The notes under the pieces: model-generated
Seen by the model: only the letters and a program-made list of their open reading frames with translations
The model's database searches: none
What the model was told of the DNA's origin: nothing
Shown: piece by piece, positions 15,664 to 24,029 of the stretch
Numbering within the stretch: position 1 is the stretch's first letter
Layout of the letters: every line of letters begins with the position of its first letter
Assembly: GCA_000472185.1 (NCBI GenBank)
Contig: AVDB01000007.1
Coordinates: 1-64,000, forward strand
Reading direction: 5' to 3'
Source of the DNA: Rhodobacteraceae bacterium HIMB11
GTDB taxonomy: Bacteria > Pseudomonadota > Alphaproteobacteria > Rhodobacterales > Rhodobacteraceae
Length of the DNA: 64,000 nucleotides
Made by a program: the position numbers and the translations under genes

Positions 15664-16131
15664 ATGCGTTATTTGATTTTGATAATCGCTTTTTGTTTGC
15701 CGAGCATTCTGTCGGCTAAGATTTGGGATGATACTGCCAAGGTAAGCGATCTTGGCGATGTCTATGTTTACATCATTGATGGCGCGACTGGCGGGTGCTG
15801 GACGAACATTAGCGAAAGCATCAACTACGCCGAAGGCAAACTGAAAGCGTTGGGCATCAACGTTGTTAAACCAAAACCCGGGTTTCCTACGGATAGGCAA
15901 GGTACCGCACTGATCGTAAATGCGTCTATAACACGCCACGAACAGGGCTGGTGTTATGGTGGGATTAACGTTGGTTTCCAAACCATTGGGTATGCTGTTG
16001 GAAACAGAAACCTGTTCGGACTGATTGAATACTCCATGGTTTCGATGTCCGTAGCTGGCGGTAACAGCGCCAACGTCAATGTGATAAACACTATTCAGCA
16101 AGCACTGGATGAGTGGAATGGACGTTTCTAG
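15664..16131 (+). CDS. exported hypothetical protein
   Basis: 155 aa. Signal peptide MRYLILIIAFCLPSILSA, then a mature domain with two cysteines (GGCWTN and GWCYGG) and a mixed beta pattern. No family recognised. Its signal peptide and first 25 nt are almost the same as in the next gene, although the mature parts are unrelated. It is probably periplasmic. Confidence 0.6.
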   Translation: MRYLILIIAFCLPSILSAKIWDDTAKVSDLGDVYVYIIDGATGGCWTNISESINYAEGKLKALGINVVKPKPGFPTDRQGTALIVNASITRHEQGWCYGGINVGFQTIGYAVGNRNLFGLIEYSMVSMSVAGGNSANVNVINTIQQALDEWNGRF

Positions 16132-16140
16132 GAGAAGCCT

Positions 16141-16452
16141 ATGCGTTACTTGATTTTGATTGCTGCCATTGTTGCGCCAACGTTCGCGAACGCGGTGTAC
16201 CACAATGAAAAGCCTAAGATTAATTGGCCTAAGACAAAGTATGAGGATGGCATGTGCATTACCCCAACCAATACGTCCTGGGAGTGGTACGGGCAAACAG
16301 GTTATGTTCAAGATATCGTATATAGCAAATATTTGGACGGATTTGCCTATAAGATAAAGATATATGGTATGACTGGCGTGGAGCTTTATGACTTGTTCGC
16401 TATTCCGGCAATCGATACCAATACGGCTCAGGTTCGACCTTGCCCAAATTAG
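16141..16452 (+). CDS. exported hypothetical protein
   Basis: 103 aa. Signal peptide MRYLILIAAIVAPTFANA. The mature part is about 85 residues, aromatic-rich (WEWYGQTGYVQD) and with two cysteines (GMCITP and RPCPN at the end). AGGAG nine bases before the ATG supports the start. No family recognised. It shares its leader with the preceding gene. Confidence 0.55.
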   Translation: MRYLILIAAIVAPTFANAVYHNEKPKINWPKTKYEDGMCITPTNTSWEWYGQTGYVQDIVYSKYLDGFAYKIKIYGMTGVELYDLFAIPAIDTNTAQVRPCPN

Positions 16453-16629
16453 GTTCTTCCAACCCCATCTAAGCACGGGTACGCGGGATACATTTCGCCT
16501 TCCTAGATACAAGATTTGCGTAAGGGGGGCGACGGCAGAAATTTTGACCGGTGATTGCGACAAAATGCATATCGCATCGACAGCACACAATCCTAACTCA
16601 TGGTCGTAGACATCATCAGGGAGATTGAA

Positions 16630-16827
16630 ATGTTGTTTCCGTTGAAGTTTGTAGCAGCCAATATCTTCATGGCTGGCGTAACCGCAGGAGCCGTCGGTGG
16701 AGCAGCGGCCGTTTATGTGCTGTCTGACCAGCAACGCAGGGAAAAACTGAAAGAATGCGCTGATAAGATGCGGGATAATTGTAAAACCATGTGGAACACA
16801 AAGCCCACCGTTCCAACAGCTGACTGA
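16630..16827 (+). CDS. small single-TM protein
   Basis: 65 aa from ATG at 16630 (MLFPLKFVAANIF), chosen because AGGGAGATTGAA precedes it. One Gly/Ala-rich hydrophobic segment (about 8-34) is followed by a charged tail with two cysteines (KECADKMRDNCKT). No known family. It is the last plus-strand gene before a strong hairpin. Confidence 0.5.
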   Translation: MLFPLKFVAANIFMAGVTAGAVGGAAAVYVLSDQQRREKLKECADKMRDNCKTMWNTKPTVPTAD

Positions 16828-16846
16828 ACAAGACCCACCACTATCA

Positions 16847-16893
16847 CGGCGACAAGACGACATGTCTAAAGACATGTGTCTGTCGTGTCGCCG
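16847..16893. terminator. long inverted repeat between convergent genes
   Basis: CGGCGACA..GACATGTC (16847-16866) pairs with GACATGTG..TGTCGCCG (16871-16893) around TAAA, with a 3-nt bulge. It sits just after the last plus-strand gene and before the stop of the ATPase gene, so it may end transcription from both sides. It is not followed by a long T-run, and its arms also carry the TGTCGCC repeat, so an origin-related role is possible. Confidence 0.5.
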
Positions 16894-17127
16894 ATGTTTA
16901 ATTTGTGCAGGGCGACTTTTATCCATTTGTCGCCTCATGTCGTCTTGTCGCCCAAACTGTAAAAATCATCTTTTACTTCGACAAATTTCAATGAAACCAG
17001 TGTGTTACGCGCACGTTGGTGTGCAGTGTTTTTGCTTTTATCGTTGTCGCCAGTGTGTCGCCGCTTAAACTCATGACGCCATTTATCAAGGTGAACATTT
17101 TTGCCGGCGACATCGCCATTTGTCGCC
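16848..17127. repeat. cluster of eight TGTCGCC / GGCGACA repeats (iteron-like)
   Basis: TGTCGCC occurs on the plus strand at 16886, 16928, 16946, 17045, 17056 and 17121, and inverted at 16848 and 17106, all within 280 bp. It overlaps the 3' part of the RepA-like ATPase gene. Such a density of one 7-mer is far above chance and resembles iterons bound by a replication initiator. Confidence 0.55.
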
Positions 17128-17981
17128 GTATTCGCTTCAATTAACTCCTGTAAACACTCCAATGCTAACTTCTGGTCAGCAGTCAGTTTGTTCTTGGAGT
17201 TGGCTTTACGTGTTTCGGTTTTTTCCAAAATGATGCTGTCTAAAGTGCTAACTGCAATAAACTGCATTGTTTCAAATTCTGGAGCATCCTTTTGCTTGCT
17301 GCAGATCATCTGCACATCATGATCGCCCAGTTTTTTCACGCTAATTTCAGTATCAAGTGCCGCATAGAATGATGAATGCCCACGCGCACCGCTGCTGGTG
17401 TCTTTTCCAGTGTGGTGAATTACGCAAACCGCACAGTCGAAGTGATGAACCATTGAAGAACAAGCGTTCACAAATTCCGCCATATCAACAGGTGCGTTTT
17501 CATTCATGCCGCCGGCGTTACGGTTCAATGTATCTATTACGATCAGTCGTACGTCAGGTATATTCTGATAGATATCCAATAATTTTGCCAATTCAGCAGG
17601 ATCACGAAGATTTATTGGCGACTTCGACAAAATGAATGGGAGACGTTTGGGGTCTAATGATTTGCTTTGGCACCAGGCATTGATGCGGGTCATTATGCCG
17701 TAACGGCCTTCACCGTTTACATAAATCACAGTTCCTTGCTGTGTATCCATCTCATGAAAAGGAAGGCAAGCAGCAACGCTTAATGCCATGTCTAGTGCAA
17801 TAAAAGTTTTATAACAGTAAGATGGTCCAACGATGGCACTTAGGCCGTTGCGCGGGAGTATACCTTCAATCAGAAAATGTGGTTTCTCCAAGTTTATATC
17901 GCATAAATAATTTAAGTTATCTGGCAGTTGATGTGAGATGCCACTGTCATGCTGTTGAGCGTAGCTTGAGAAAGCGTTCAT
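16935..17981 (-). CDS. RepA-like AAA/RecA-fold ATPase
   Basis: 348 aa. The P-loop reads GPSYCYKTF (52-60), an 'xYKT' variant seen in many AAA_25/RepA-type helicases instead of GKT. YVNGEGR (88-93) follows, then Walker B LIVIDT (147-152), HHTGKD (189-194) and the GARGHSSFYAALD segment (198-210). These are the marks of hexameric replicative ATPases of mobile elements, so replication of the excised element is the likely role. It overlaps the upstream gene by 4 bp (ATGA). Confidence 0.8.
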   Translation of the reverse strand: MNAFSSYAQQHDSGISHQLPDNLNYLCDINLEKPHFLIEGILPRNGLSAIVGPSYCYKTFIALDMALSVAACLPFHEMDTQQGTVIYVNGEGRYGIMTRINAWCQSKSLDPKRLPFILSKSPINLRDPAELAKLLDIYQNIPDVRLIVIDTLNRNAGGMNENAPVDMAEFVNACSSMVHHFDCAVCVIHHTGKDTSSGARGHSSFYAALDTEISVKKLGDHDVQMICSKQKDAPEFETMQFIAVSTLDSIILEKTETRKANSKNKLTADQKLALECLQELIEANTATNGDVAGKNVHLDKWRHEFKRRHTGDNDKSKNTAHQRARNTLVSLKFVEVKDDFYSLGDKTT

Positions 17982-18376
17982 TGCGTCTCTCCGTTTGTGA
18001 TGAAATCGCGGAAGTCACGTTGCAGTTTTTTTGTTAGAGAATTGTAGCTCTTTACAAGAAAAGCCATCCGCTCCTCAGTGGTCGCTCTATCAACCCACCA
18101 TTGCGCATCTTGTTGGGGTGTTGAAAAAGTTGGCATCGGTAAACCAAACGTGTTCTGTTCCAGAGCTGCTTCTGCACACGTGATGATATTATCGGGATCG
18201 CATGCCAATAGCACAGTCACCGCAAGTAAAGTGCGGTCATACGCATCTAACTTCAGCCTAAATAATGCTGAAGCTTTCAGTGTACTGCTTGTGTCATCCA
18301 ACACTAACAAGTCCTCAATGAAGTTGAAGCGACAGCATCTCTTTGTGTTATGCATCTGATGAACGCTCAATGGCAT
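17978..18376 (-). CDS. hypothetical protein of the replication cluster
   Basis: 132 aa (or 125 aa if the internal ATG at 18355 is used; neither start has a clear Shine-Dalgarno). The C-terminal half is helical (DAQWWVDRATTEERMAFLVKSYNSL). It overlaps AlpA upstream and the ATPase downstream, so it belongs to one alpA-orf-repA transcription unit. No family recognised. Confidence 0.5.
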   Translation of the reverse strand: MPLSVHQMHNTKRCCRFNFIEDLLVLDDTSSTLKASALFRLKLDAYDRTLLAVTVLLACDPDNIITCAEAALEQNTFGLPMPTFSTPQQDAQWWVDRATTEERMAFLVKSYNSLTKKLQRDFRDFITNGETQ

Positions 18377-18533
18377 CTTTCAGGTGTTGATCAATGCTTC
18401 TTTCGGTCCAGTAACAACGCCGACCAATTTTGAATGGATTTGGTAGTCGCCCTTGTTTCAAATCTTCATAAATTGCGGATCTTGAACGGTTGCCAAGCTT
18501 TTTTTGAAGTTGTTGAAAGTTCAAATAGTTCAT
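18348..18533 (-). CDS. AlpA-family/excisionase-like DNA-binding protein
   Basis: 61 aa with the MerR-like winged helix of HTH_17/AlpA: MNYLNFQQLQKKLGNRSRSAIYEDLKQGRLPNPFKIGRRCYW pattern (short helix, RSRSAIYEDLKQG recognition helix, then P-x-P-x-K-I-G-R wing). AlpA proteins activate integrase or act as excisionase in P4-like elements. First gene of the replication unit. Confidence 0.8.
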   Translation of the reverse strand: MNYLNFQQLQKKLGNRSRSAIYEDLKQGRLPNPFKIGRRCYWTERSIDQHLKDAIERSSDA

Positions 18534-18642
18534 CTGCGGATACTCCTGTGCATTAGTGGATGTATCTTTTGTAGGACTATTAACCGGCCAAGTCGTATGT
18601 AGAATTATTGAGAAAATTTCGAATGGGTAAAATTGTTAATTA

Positions 18643-19224
18643 TCAGTATATTATTTTGGGAAATGAAGGTTGACGATACCAAATATCCTGGATTTTAGAA
18701 GATGATGAAATATGATTTTTTCCAAGTTTTTTTAGTATTTTTTCTAAATAGTCTGCGCCGCACAAAGCATGATTTTTCTCCGATCGTTCCTGATTTTTTG
18801 TTGGAGGTATTCCGAAGTCTTTTAATATCATAAGTGCGTATTTAACGACAAAATGAAATTCGGTATCTGGTTTTCGCCCAGTATGTTTCTTAGGCTTTTT
18901 AATAATGCCTTTTAAATAAGGGGCATAAAATTGCCTCACAGTCTGTGGAACTGGATATGCATTCATGTCAGCGTAGTAAATTCCATCTTCCAACCAATAA
19001 AACCATGATGAGTGTATGCGTGCCAGTTCAATTATGTATTCAGGATCTTTGGTTATCATTAGATAGCCAAATTCATTCTGTGTTGCGAAGAACCACTCTG
19101 ATGAGCAAACATCTTCATAAACATTGAGCACTCTGTTCCCCAAGTCTAACGCAAAATGTCTAGAAAACATTTCTTCAATGAATTCTAGTGCATCATCTAA
19201 GTTGTCCGGTTCAATCGCGACCAT
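18643..19224 (-). CDS. hypothetical protein next to the integrase
   Basis: 193 aa, acidic and aromatic N-terminal half (SSEWFFATQNEFGYLM; HSSWFYWLEDGIYYADMN) and a Lys-rich C-terminal half (KGIIKKPKKHTGRKPD). There is no signal peptide or transmembrane segment. I do not recognise it. It lies alone between AlpA and the integrase, in very AT-rich DNA. Confidence 0.5.
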   Translation of the reverse strand: MVAIEPDNLDDALEFIEEMFSRHFALDLGNRVLNVYEDVCSSEWFFATQNEFGYLMITKDPEYIIELARIHSSWFYWLEDGIYYADMNAYPVPQTVRQFYAPYLKGIIKKPKKHTGRKPDTEFHFVVKYALMILKDFGIPPTKNQERSEKNHALCGADYLEKILKKLGKNHISSSSKIQDIWYRQPSFPKIIY

Positions 19225-19258
19225 AATTCTACAATACTGTAAATGACTAAAAGAATCC

Positions 19259-20416
19259 TCATGTTTGAGAAGTCACATACTTAGCCCAAGCATTCATTAG
19301 ACTAGCTCTCTGGTCAAATAGATCAGTACGAACATATGCGCGGGTAACTTTACTGCCGACTTTGTGGGCCATAATCGCTTCACTTACTTCAAACCTAGCC
19401 TGGACTACTTCTTCCAACCAAGTACGAATAGTTGCACGAAATCCACCGGCTGTAGCATTGGTCTTTGCCCTTCTCATGTACATCCCAAGGGTATTATCGC
19501 TGATAACTGTACCTTTCTTGCTACCCGCGAACAAAAAACCGTTTTTAGCAAATGGTTTTGCCATTTCTATTACATCTAAAGCTTCACTAGATAGCGGTAT
19601 TTGAAAATCTTGAGTTTGACCTTGGCGGCCTTTCATTTTTTCTTTTGGTATCGTCCAGATATTTTTCGAAATTTCGTTGAGTTCCAAGTAACGTAGTGGC
19701 CCAACTCTTGCGGCTGTTAAGATTAACAAGCGTAGTGCCAATTGGGTTTGTGAGGGATCTTCTATCAAGGAGCTGTAGAAGCTTGGTAAATCTTTGTAGC
19801 TCATCGATTTGAGATGCTTATCATTTGATTGTATCTGTCGTCCCAGACGAATTTTTGCTTTTTTGATAAGAGCTAGATCAACTTTTAAGTCGTCTGCATC
19901 CGCGATGTCTATTGTTCTACTAAGGCGCCCCAATGCCTTGGCTGCGGGATCGGGTTTAGTATGCCAAATAGGTCGTAAACACTTAACAACATCGTCTGCC
20001 TTTAGATGTTCTATATCTACATCTCCAAGTGTAGGAAAAACATGTGTTTTTAAGGGAGATAGCCAACGACCTGTTTCTCCTTTGTTTTTCAATTCATGTT
20101 TAATCGTTTCTTCATAAACTTTGTTTACATAATTTTCCAAAGTGTATTGAGGTGATTTGTGTGTTTGTGAACGTACTATTTTTGGATCAATACCATCGCG
20201 TAACATTGATCTGTATTCGTCACGTTTTACCCTAGCGACTTTAAGAGAAATATTTGGGTATCCGCCAAGCCCAATGATTTTTCGGCTTCCATTTGTGGAA
20301 TAACGAAGGATCCATTGAGCGCCTCCATCACTACGTTTTCTAAACCAAAGTCCAGCACCATCGCAATGTTCACCAACTGGTGCTGTGCGTAAAAACGCAT
20401 TTGTAAGTTTATTCAT
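19259..20416 (-). CDS. tyrosine recombinase (P4-type integrase, DUF4102 arm-binding domain)
   Basis: 385 aa from ATG at 20416; a TTG nine bases earlier is possible. The N-terminal arm-binding part reads DGAGLWFRKRSDGGAQWILRY and LGGYPNISLKVAR. Catalytic residues: Arg in AARVGPLRYLE, Lys in PKEKMKG, Arg in GGFRATIRTW, His in IMAHKVGS and Tyr in RAYVRTD. The box-II His of the usual HGFR is Gly here. It should recombine the 24-bp core in tRNA-His. The arm-type repeats lie directly upstream of its start, so integrase may repress its own gene. Confidence 0.9.
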   Translation of the reverse strand: MNKLTNAFLRTAPVGEHCDGAGLWFRKRSDGGAQWILRYSTNGSRKIIGLGGYPNISLKVARVKRDEYRSMLRDGIDPKIVRSQTHKSPQYTLENYVNKVYEETIKHELKNKGETGRWLSPLKTHVFPTLGDVDIEHLKADDVVKCLRPIWHTKPDPAAKALGRLSRTIDIADADDLKVDLALIKKAKIRLGRQIQSNDKHLKSMSYKDLPSFYSSLIEDPSQTQLALRLLILTAARVGPLRYLELNEISKNIWTIPKEKMKGRQGQTQDFQIPLSSEALDVIEMAKPFAKNGFLFAGSKKGTVISDNTLGMYMRRAKTNATAGGFRATIRTWLEEVVQARFEVSEAIMAHKVGSKVTRAYVRTDLFDQRASLMNAWAKYVTSQT

Positions 20417-20425
20417 TGCTGTCAA

Positions 20426-20449
20426 TTTATGTACCTTAATATGTACCTT
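20426..20449 (+). repeat. arm-type repeat, right end (integrase promoter region)
   Basis: TTTATGTACCTT-AA-TATGTACCTT, 22 of 24 bases the same as 11095-11118. It ends nine bases before the integrase ATG (20416). Confidence 0.6.
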
Positions 20450-20565
20450 TTAGTAGTGTATACTAAAGGTTCATAAAGTATATTGAAAGACAATACATTT
20501 GAAAATAATCAATAAAATATGAGTATAACGTACATTAACAATCACAAAAATATAATTGTTAGATA

Positions 20566-20589
20566 CGGGGAGGCGGTACCATCCCAAAA
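20566..20589 (+). repeat. attR (24-bp direct repeat)
   Basis: Identical copy of 11027-11050. It lies 6 bp from the stop codon of the MFS gene, showing that this gene was originally next to tRNA-His. Confidence 0.9.
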
Positions 20590-20595
20590 CGTGAA

Positions 20596-21810
20596 TTACG
20601 ATGCCTCTGCCTTGGCCAGTGCACCTGGTTTTTCGCGGATCGGTAAATGCAGCACTGTTGCGATCAGACCTAGGACAATCGCCGCAACCCACATGGCCTC
20701 ATAATCCCCAGTTGTGTCATAGAGTTTCCCGCCAAGCCACGCGCCTAAAAATCCACCAACCTGATGGCCAAAGAACACAAGACCCGCCAAGGTTGAGAGA
20801 TACCGCAATCCTTGGGTCTGCGCGATTAATCCGGTGGTTAGCGGTACGGTGGACAGCCACAAAATCCCCATTGCTGCTGAAAAGAACAGAACGCTTGTGC
20901 CCGTTAGTGGGGCGATGATAAACAGCGTAATGACAATTGTACGTGTCAGATAAATACCAGAGAGGAGTTTTGGTTTTGGATAAACCTGTCCAGACCAGCC
21001 TGACAAAAATGATCCCGCAATGTTGAACAATCCAATCAATGCCAGTGACCATGCGCCAATTATCGGGGTTAACCCTTCGTCGATGATATAGGCGGGTAGG
21101 TGGGTTTGAATAAACTGAACGTGAAATCCACAGACGAAAAAGCCAAAAAATAACAAGGTGTAAGACCGATCTGAAAAGGCGACTTTGACCGCAGCACATG
21201 TATTGTTTGCCATGCCAGCGTCCGCAGGTGTTTCCGACACACGCGCCACAAAGATCAGAAGCGGCAGGATCAGCACGAATGAAAACGCCAGGAAAAAGAT
21301 CGACACGCCCCAACCCATCAATCCAATCAGCGTTGTGGCAATCGGGGCGCCCGCAAACATGCCCGACGAGGCCGCGGCCGTGCCGAGCCCCATGATGAAA
21401 CTGCGCTGTGCGGGTTGAACAACCTTGCCCAATGCGACGATCACCACAGGAAACGAACAGGCCCCCGTGCCCGCACCCACAATAAAACCCGTCAGGATAA
21501 AGAGGGTCGGATCATCAAAGACACCGCGCAAGGCAAAGCCCAAGGCCGCCACCACGGCCCCAAAGGCCAAGACGCGTAATGATCCGTATTTGTCGGCATA
21601 CATGCCCGCAAGTGGTTGGGTTATGCCCCACATTAATGCCTGAATAGCAAGGGACAAGGAAAACACCTCGCGTCCCCAGCCCAGTTCAATGGACATGGGG
21701 CGCAAAAAGACGCTGAAAGAGGCAGAAAATCCAAAGCTGATGAAGGAAATCATGCAGCCTGCAAAGATCGCAAGTTTGAGTTCGCGCGAGAGTGTCGTCG
21801 TGGCAGTCAT
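20596..21810 (-). CDS. MFS transporter
   Basis: 404 aa with 12 hydrophobic segments and the loop 2-3 motif GMYADKYGSLR (about residue 67). The pattern resembles monocarboxylate/oxalate-type MFS carriers, but the substrate cannot be assigned. GAGGAG precedes the ATG. Its 3' end abuts attR of the island; the gene itself is intact. Confidence 0.8.
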   Translation of the reverse strand: MTATTTLSRELKLAIFAGCMISFISFGFSASFSVFLRPMSIELGWGREVFSLSLAIQALMWGITQPLAGMYADKYGSLRVLAFGAVVAALGFALRGVFDDPTLFILTGFIVGAGTGACSFPVVIVALGKVVQPAQRSFIMGLGTAAASSGMFAGAPIATTLIGLMGWGVSIFFLAFSFVLILPLLIFVARVSETPADAGMANNTCAAVKVAFSDRSYTLLFFGFFVCGFHVQFIQTHLPAYIIDEGLTPIIGAWSLALIGLFNIAGSFLSGWSGQVYPKPKLLSGIYLTRTIVITLFIIAPLTGTSVLFFSAAMGILWLSTVPLTTGLIAQTQGLRYLSTLAGLVFFGHQVGGFLGAWLGGKLYDTTGDYEAMWVAAIVLGLIATVLHLPIREKPGALAKAEAS

Positions 21811-21873
21811 TGTGCCGCTCCTCTTGTTGGCTAAGAGGAGCCTAGCATAAGTTTGCGAAATCTTTAGAAAAAA

Positions 21874-22140
21874 TTATTCCTTGGCTTTTTCCGACAACGC
21901 CTCTTGGCCCAGGGCCTCTGACATCCCATCAATGGCCTCACCGTTATAAACGGCATAAATCATGTTCCAAATTCGCATCATCGTGTCCCACAATTCGCTA
22001 TTGGCGCTGTAGTGAAACAGGAAATAATAGGCAAACGATCCAAAACCGATCCGGAACAATAGAACCAAAAACGCCTCGGTTGCTATCATTCCACTCGTAA
22101 TCCGCCAAAATTTCAGAGACGCGGGTTTGATATTTTGCAT
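21874..22140 (-). CDS. small membrane protein of unknown function (88 aa)
   Basis: Starts MQNIKPASLKFWR with AAGGGG upstream; an ATG 69 nt earlier is less likely. A hydrophobic helix is at about 18-45 (ATEAFLVLLFRIGFGSFAYYFLF), then an amphipathic stretch and a short acidic tail. No family recognised. It lies 89 bp downstream of lepA on the same strand. Confidence 0.55.
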   Translation of the reverse strand: MQNIKPASLKFWRITSGMIATEAFLVLLFRIGFGSFAYYFLFHYSANSELWDTMMRIWNMIYAVYNGEAIDGMSEALGQEALSEKAKE

Positions 22141-22229
22141 ATGAAAATACCCCTTGGATTGTAGTTTTCCAAAGGAGTGCAATCTAAGGTTGAGAAAAGT
22201 TTGACGCAATAGCGGCGATTTCGCCGCAA

Positions 22230-24029
22230 TTAGTTGTCCATTTTCAGGGCCGAGATGAACGCATCCTGAGGAATGTCGACTTTGCCGAATTGGCGCATCT
22301 TTTTCTTACCCGCTTTTTGCTTATCCAAAAGCTTGCGTTTACGCGATGCATCCCCGCCATAACATTTTGCGGTGACATCCTTGCGCAGGGCTGCCAATGT
22401 TTCGCGCGCGATCACCTTGCCACCGATTGCCGCCTGAATTGGAATTTTGAACATGTGGCGTGGGATCAATTCCTTTAGTTTTTCGCACATTGCGCGCCCC
22501 CGCTGTTCTGCGCGATCGCGGTGCACCATAACAGATAGGGCATCAACGGGTTCTTCGTTCACAAGGATCGCCATTTTCACCAAATTATCCTGACGATACC
22601 CCGTCATTTGATAATCGAATGATGCATATCCTTTGGTGACGGATTTCAAACGGTCATAGAAATCGAATACAACCTCGTTCAAGGGCAGGTCATAAACCGC
22701 CATTGCGCGTGATCCTGCGTATGTCAGATCCTCTTGCAAACCACGGCGGTCTTGGCACAATTTCAATACATCGCCCAAATAATCATCTGGCACCATGATG
22801 GTCGCCTTGATCCGCGGTTCTTCAAGGTGATCGACCTTGGATAAGTCGGGCATATCGGCAGGGTTGTGCAATTCGATCATTTCCCCGTCTTTCATATAGA
22901 CGTGATAAATCACCGAAGGTGCGGTTGTGATCAATTCGATATCATATTCGCGTTCGATGCGATCGCGGATCACCTCAAGGTGTAAAAGCCCCAAGAAACC
23001 GCAGCGGAAGCCAAAGCCCAACGCGGCCGAGGTTTCCATTTCAAAACTAAACGACGCATCATTTAGCGCCAATTTTTCAATCGCGTCCCGCAGGTCTTCA
23101 AACTGGGAGCTATCCACAGGGAACAAACCACAGAACACAACCGGTTGTGAGGGTTTAAAACCGGGCAGGGCGACATCAGTGCCTTTTTTCTCATGCGTGA
23201 TTGTGTCACCCACGCGGGTGTCGCGCACCTGTTTGATAGATGCGGTGATAAATCCCATTTCACCAGGGCCCAATTCATCAATATCCTGCATCTTGGGGCG
23301 GAAAACGCCCAAACGGTCCACATGGTGGGTTGAATGGTTGGAGAGCATTTTAATGCGGTCACCCTTTTTCAAAACGCCGTCCATCACACGCACTAATACG
23401 ACAACACCCAAATAGGCGTCGTACCAACTGTCCACCAACATCGCCTTTAGCGGCGCATCCCGTTCACCCGTTGGGGAAGGCAGGCGGTGGACAATCGCCT
23501 CTAGTGTTTCTTTTATCCCGATGCCTGTTTTCGCCGACACCATCAGCGCATCTGATGCATCAATGCCAATCACATCTTCGATTTGTTCGGCCACACGATC
23601 ACAATCTGCAGCGGGCAGGTCAATTTTGTTCAAAACGGGCACAATTTCATGATCCGCATCTATCGCCTGATAGACGTTTGCCAATGTCTGCGCCTCAACC
23701 CCTTGGGTGCTGTCAACCACCAAGAGCGATCCTTCTACAGCGCGCATCGACCGTGACACCTCATAGGCAAAATCAACGTGGCCGGGTGTGTCGATCAGGT
23801 TCAGAACGTAGGATCCACCGTCATCTGCGACGTAGTCAATCCGCACTGTGTTTGCTTTAATCGTGATGCCCCGTTCGCGTTCAATGTCCATGCTGTCTAG
23901 CAGCTGTTCCTTCATATCACGATCGGCCACTGTATTCGTGGATTGGATCAAACGATCGGCCAACGTGGATTTCCCGTGATCGATATGGGCAACAATAGAA
24001 AAGTTACGGATTTTGCTAAGCTCTGTCAT
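22230..24029 (-). CDS. lepA: elongation factor 4 (LepA)
   Basis: 599 aa from [23 protein letters not shown]1 AHIDHGKS, G3 DTPGH and G4 NKID are present, and the C-terminal LepA-specific domain ends [23 protein letters not shown], which is diagnostic. It is a ribosomal GTPase that back-translocates tRNAs. An extra 12 codons upstream (to 24065) are unlikely to be translated. Confidence 0.97.
   Translation of the reverse strand: MTELSKIRNFSIVAHIDHGKSTLADRLIQSTNTVADRDMKEQLLDSMDIERERGITIKANTVRIDYVADDGGSYVLNLIDTPGHVDFAYEVSRSMRAVEGSLLVVDSTQGVEAQTLANVYQAIDADHEIVPVLNKIDLPAADCDRVAEQIEDVIGIDASDALMVSAKTGIGIKETLEAIVHRLPSPTGERDAPLKAMLVDSWYDAYLGVVVLVRVMDGVLKKGDRIKMLSNHSTHHVDRLGVFRPKMQDIDELGPGEMGFITASIKQVRDTRVGDTITHEKKGTDVALPGFKPSQPVVFCGLFPVDSSQFEDLRDAIEKLALNDASFSFEMETSAALGFGFRCGFLGLLHLEVIRDRIEREYDIELITTAPSVIYHVYMKDGEMIELHNPADMPDLSKVDHLEEPRIKATIMVPDDYLGDVLKLCQDRRGLQEDLTYAGSRAMAVYDLPLNEVVFDFYDRLKSVTKGYASFDYQMTGYRQDNLVKMAILVNEEPVDALSVMVHRDRAEQRGRAMCEKLKELIPRHMFKIPIQAAIGGKVIARETLAALRKDVTAKCYGGDASRKRKLLDKQKAGKKKMRQFGKVDIPQDAFISALKMDN

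Larger units (their letters stand above)
11027..20589. mobile_element. 9.5-kb integrative element in tRNA-His
   Basis: Bounded by perfect 24-bp direct repeats, the left one being the tRNA-His 3' end plus nine bases. The tyrosine integrase gene lies at the right end and reads leftwards. Contents: AlpA-like regulator, RepA-like ATPase with iteron-like repeats, a DUF5681 protein, an HTH regulator, and cargo made mostly of exported proteins. The DNA is visibly AT-richer than the flanks. There are no capsid, tail or conjugation genes, so it is smaller than a prophage or ICE and resembles a satellite-type or mobilisable island. Excision would remove 9,539 bp. Confidence 0.9.

Noticed and set aside
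15553-16938. 461-codon minus-strand frame across the exported-protein genes
   Set aside because: Composition is His/Arg/Ile-rich as expected for an antisense shadow, there is no Shine-Dalgarno, and the plus-strand genes have signal peptides and ribosome sites.
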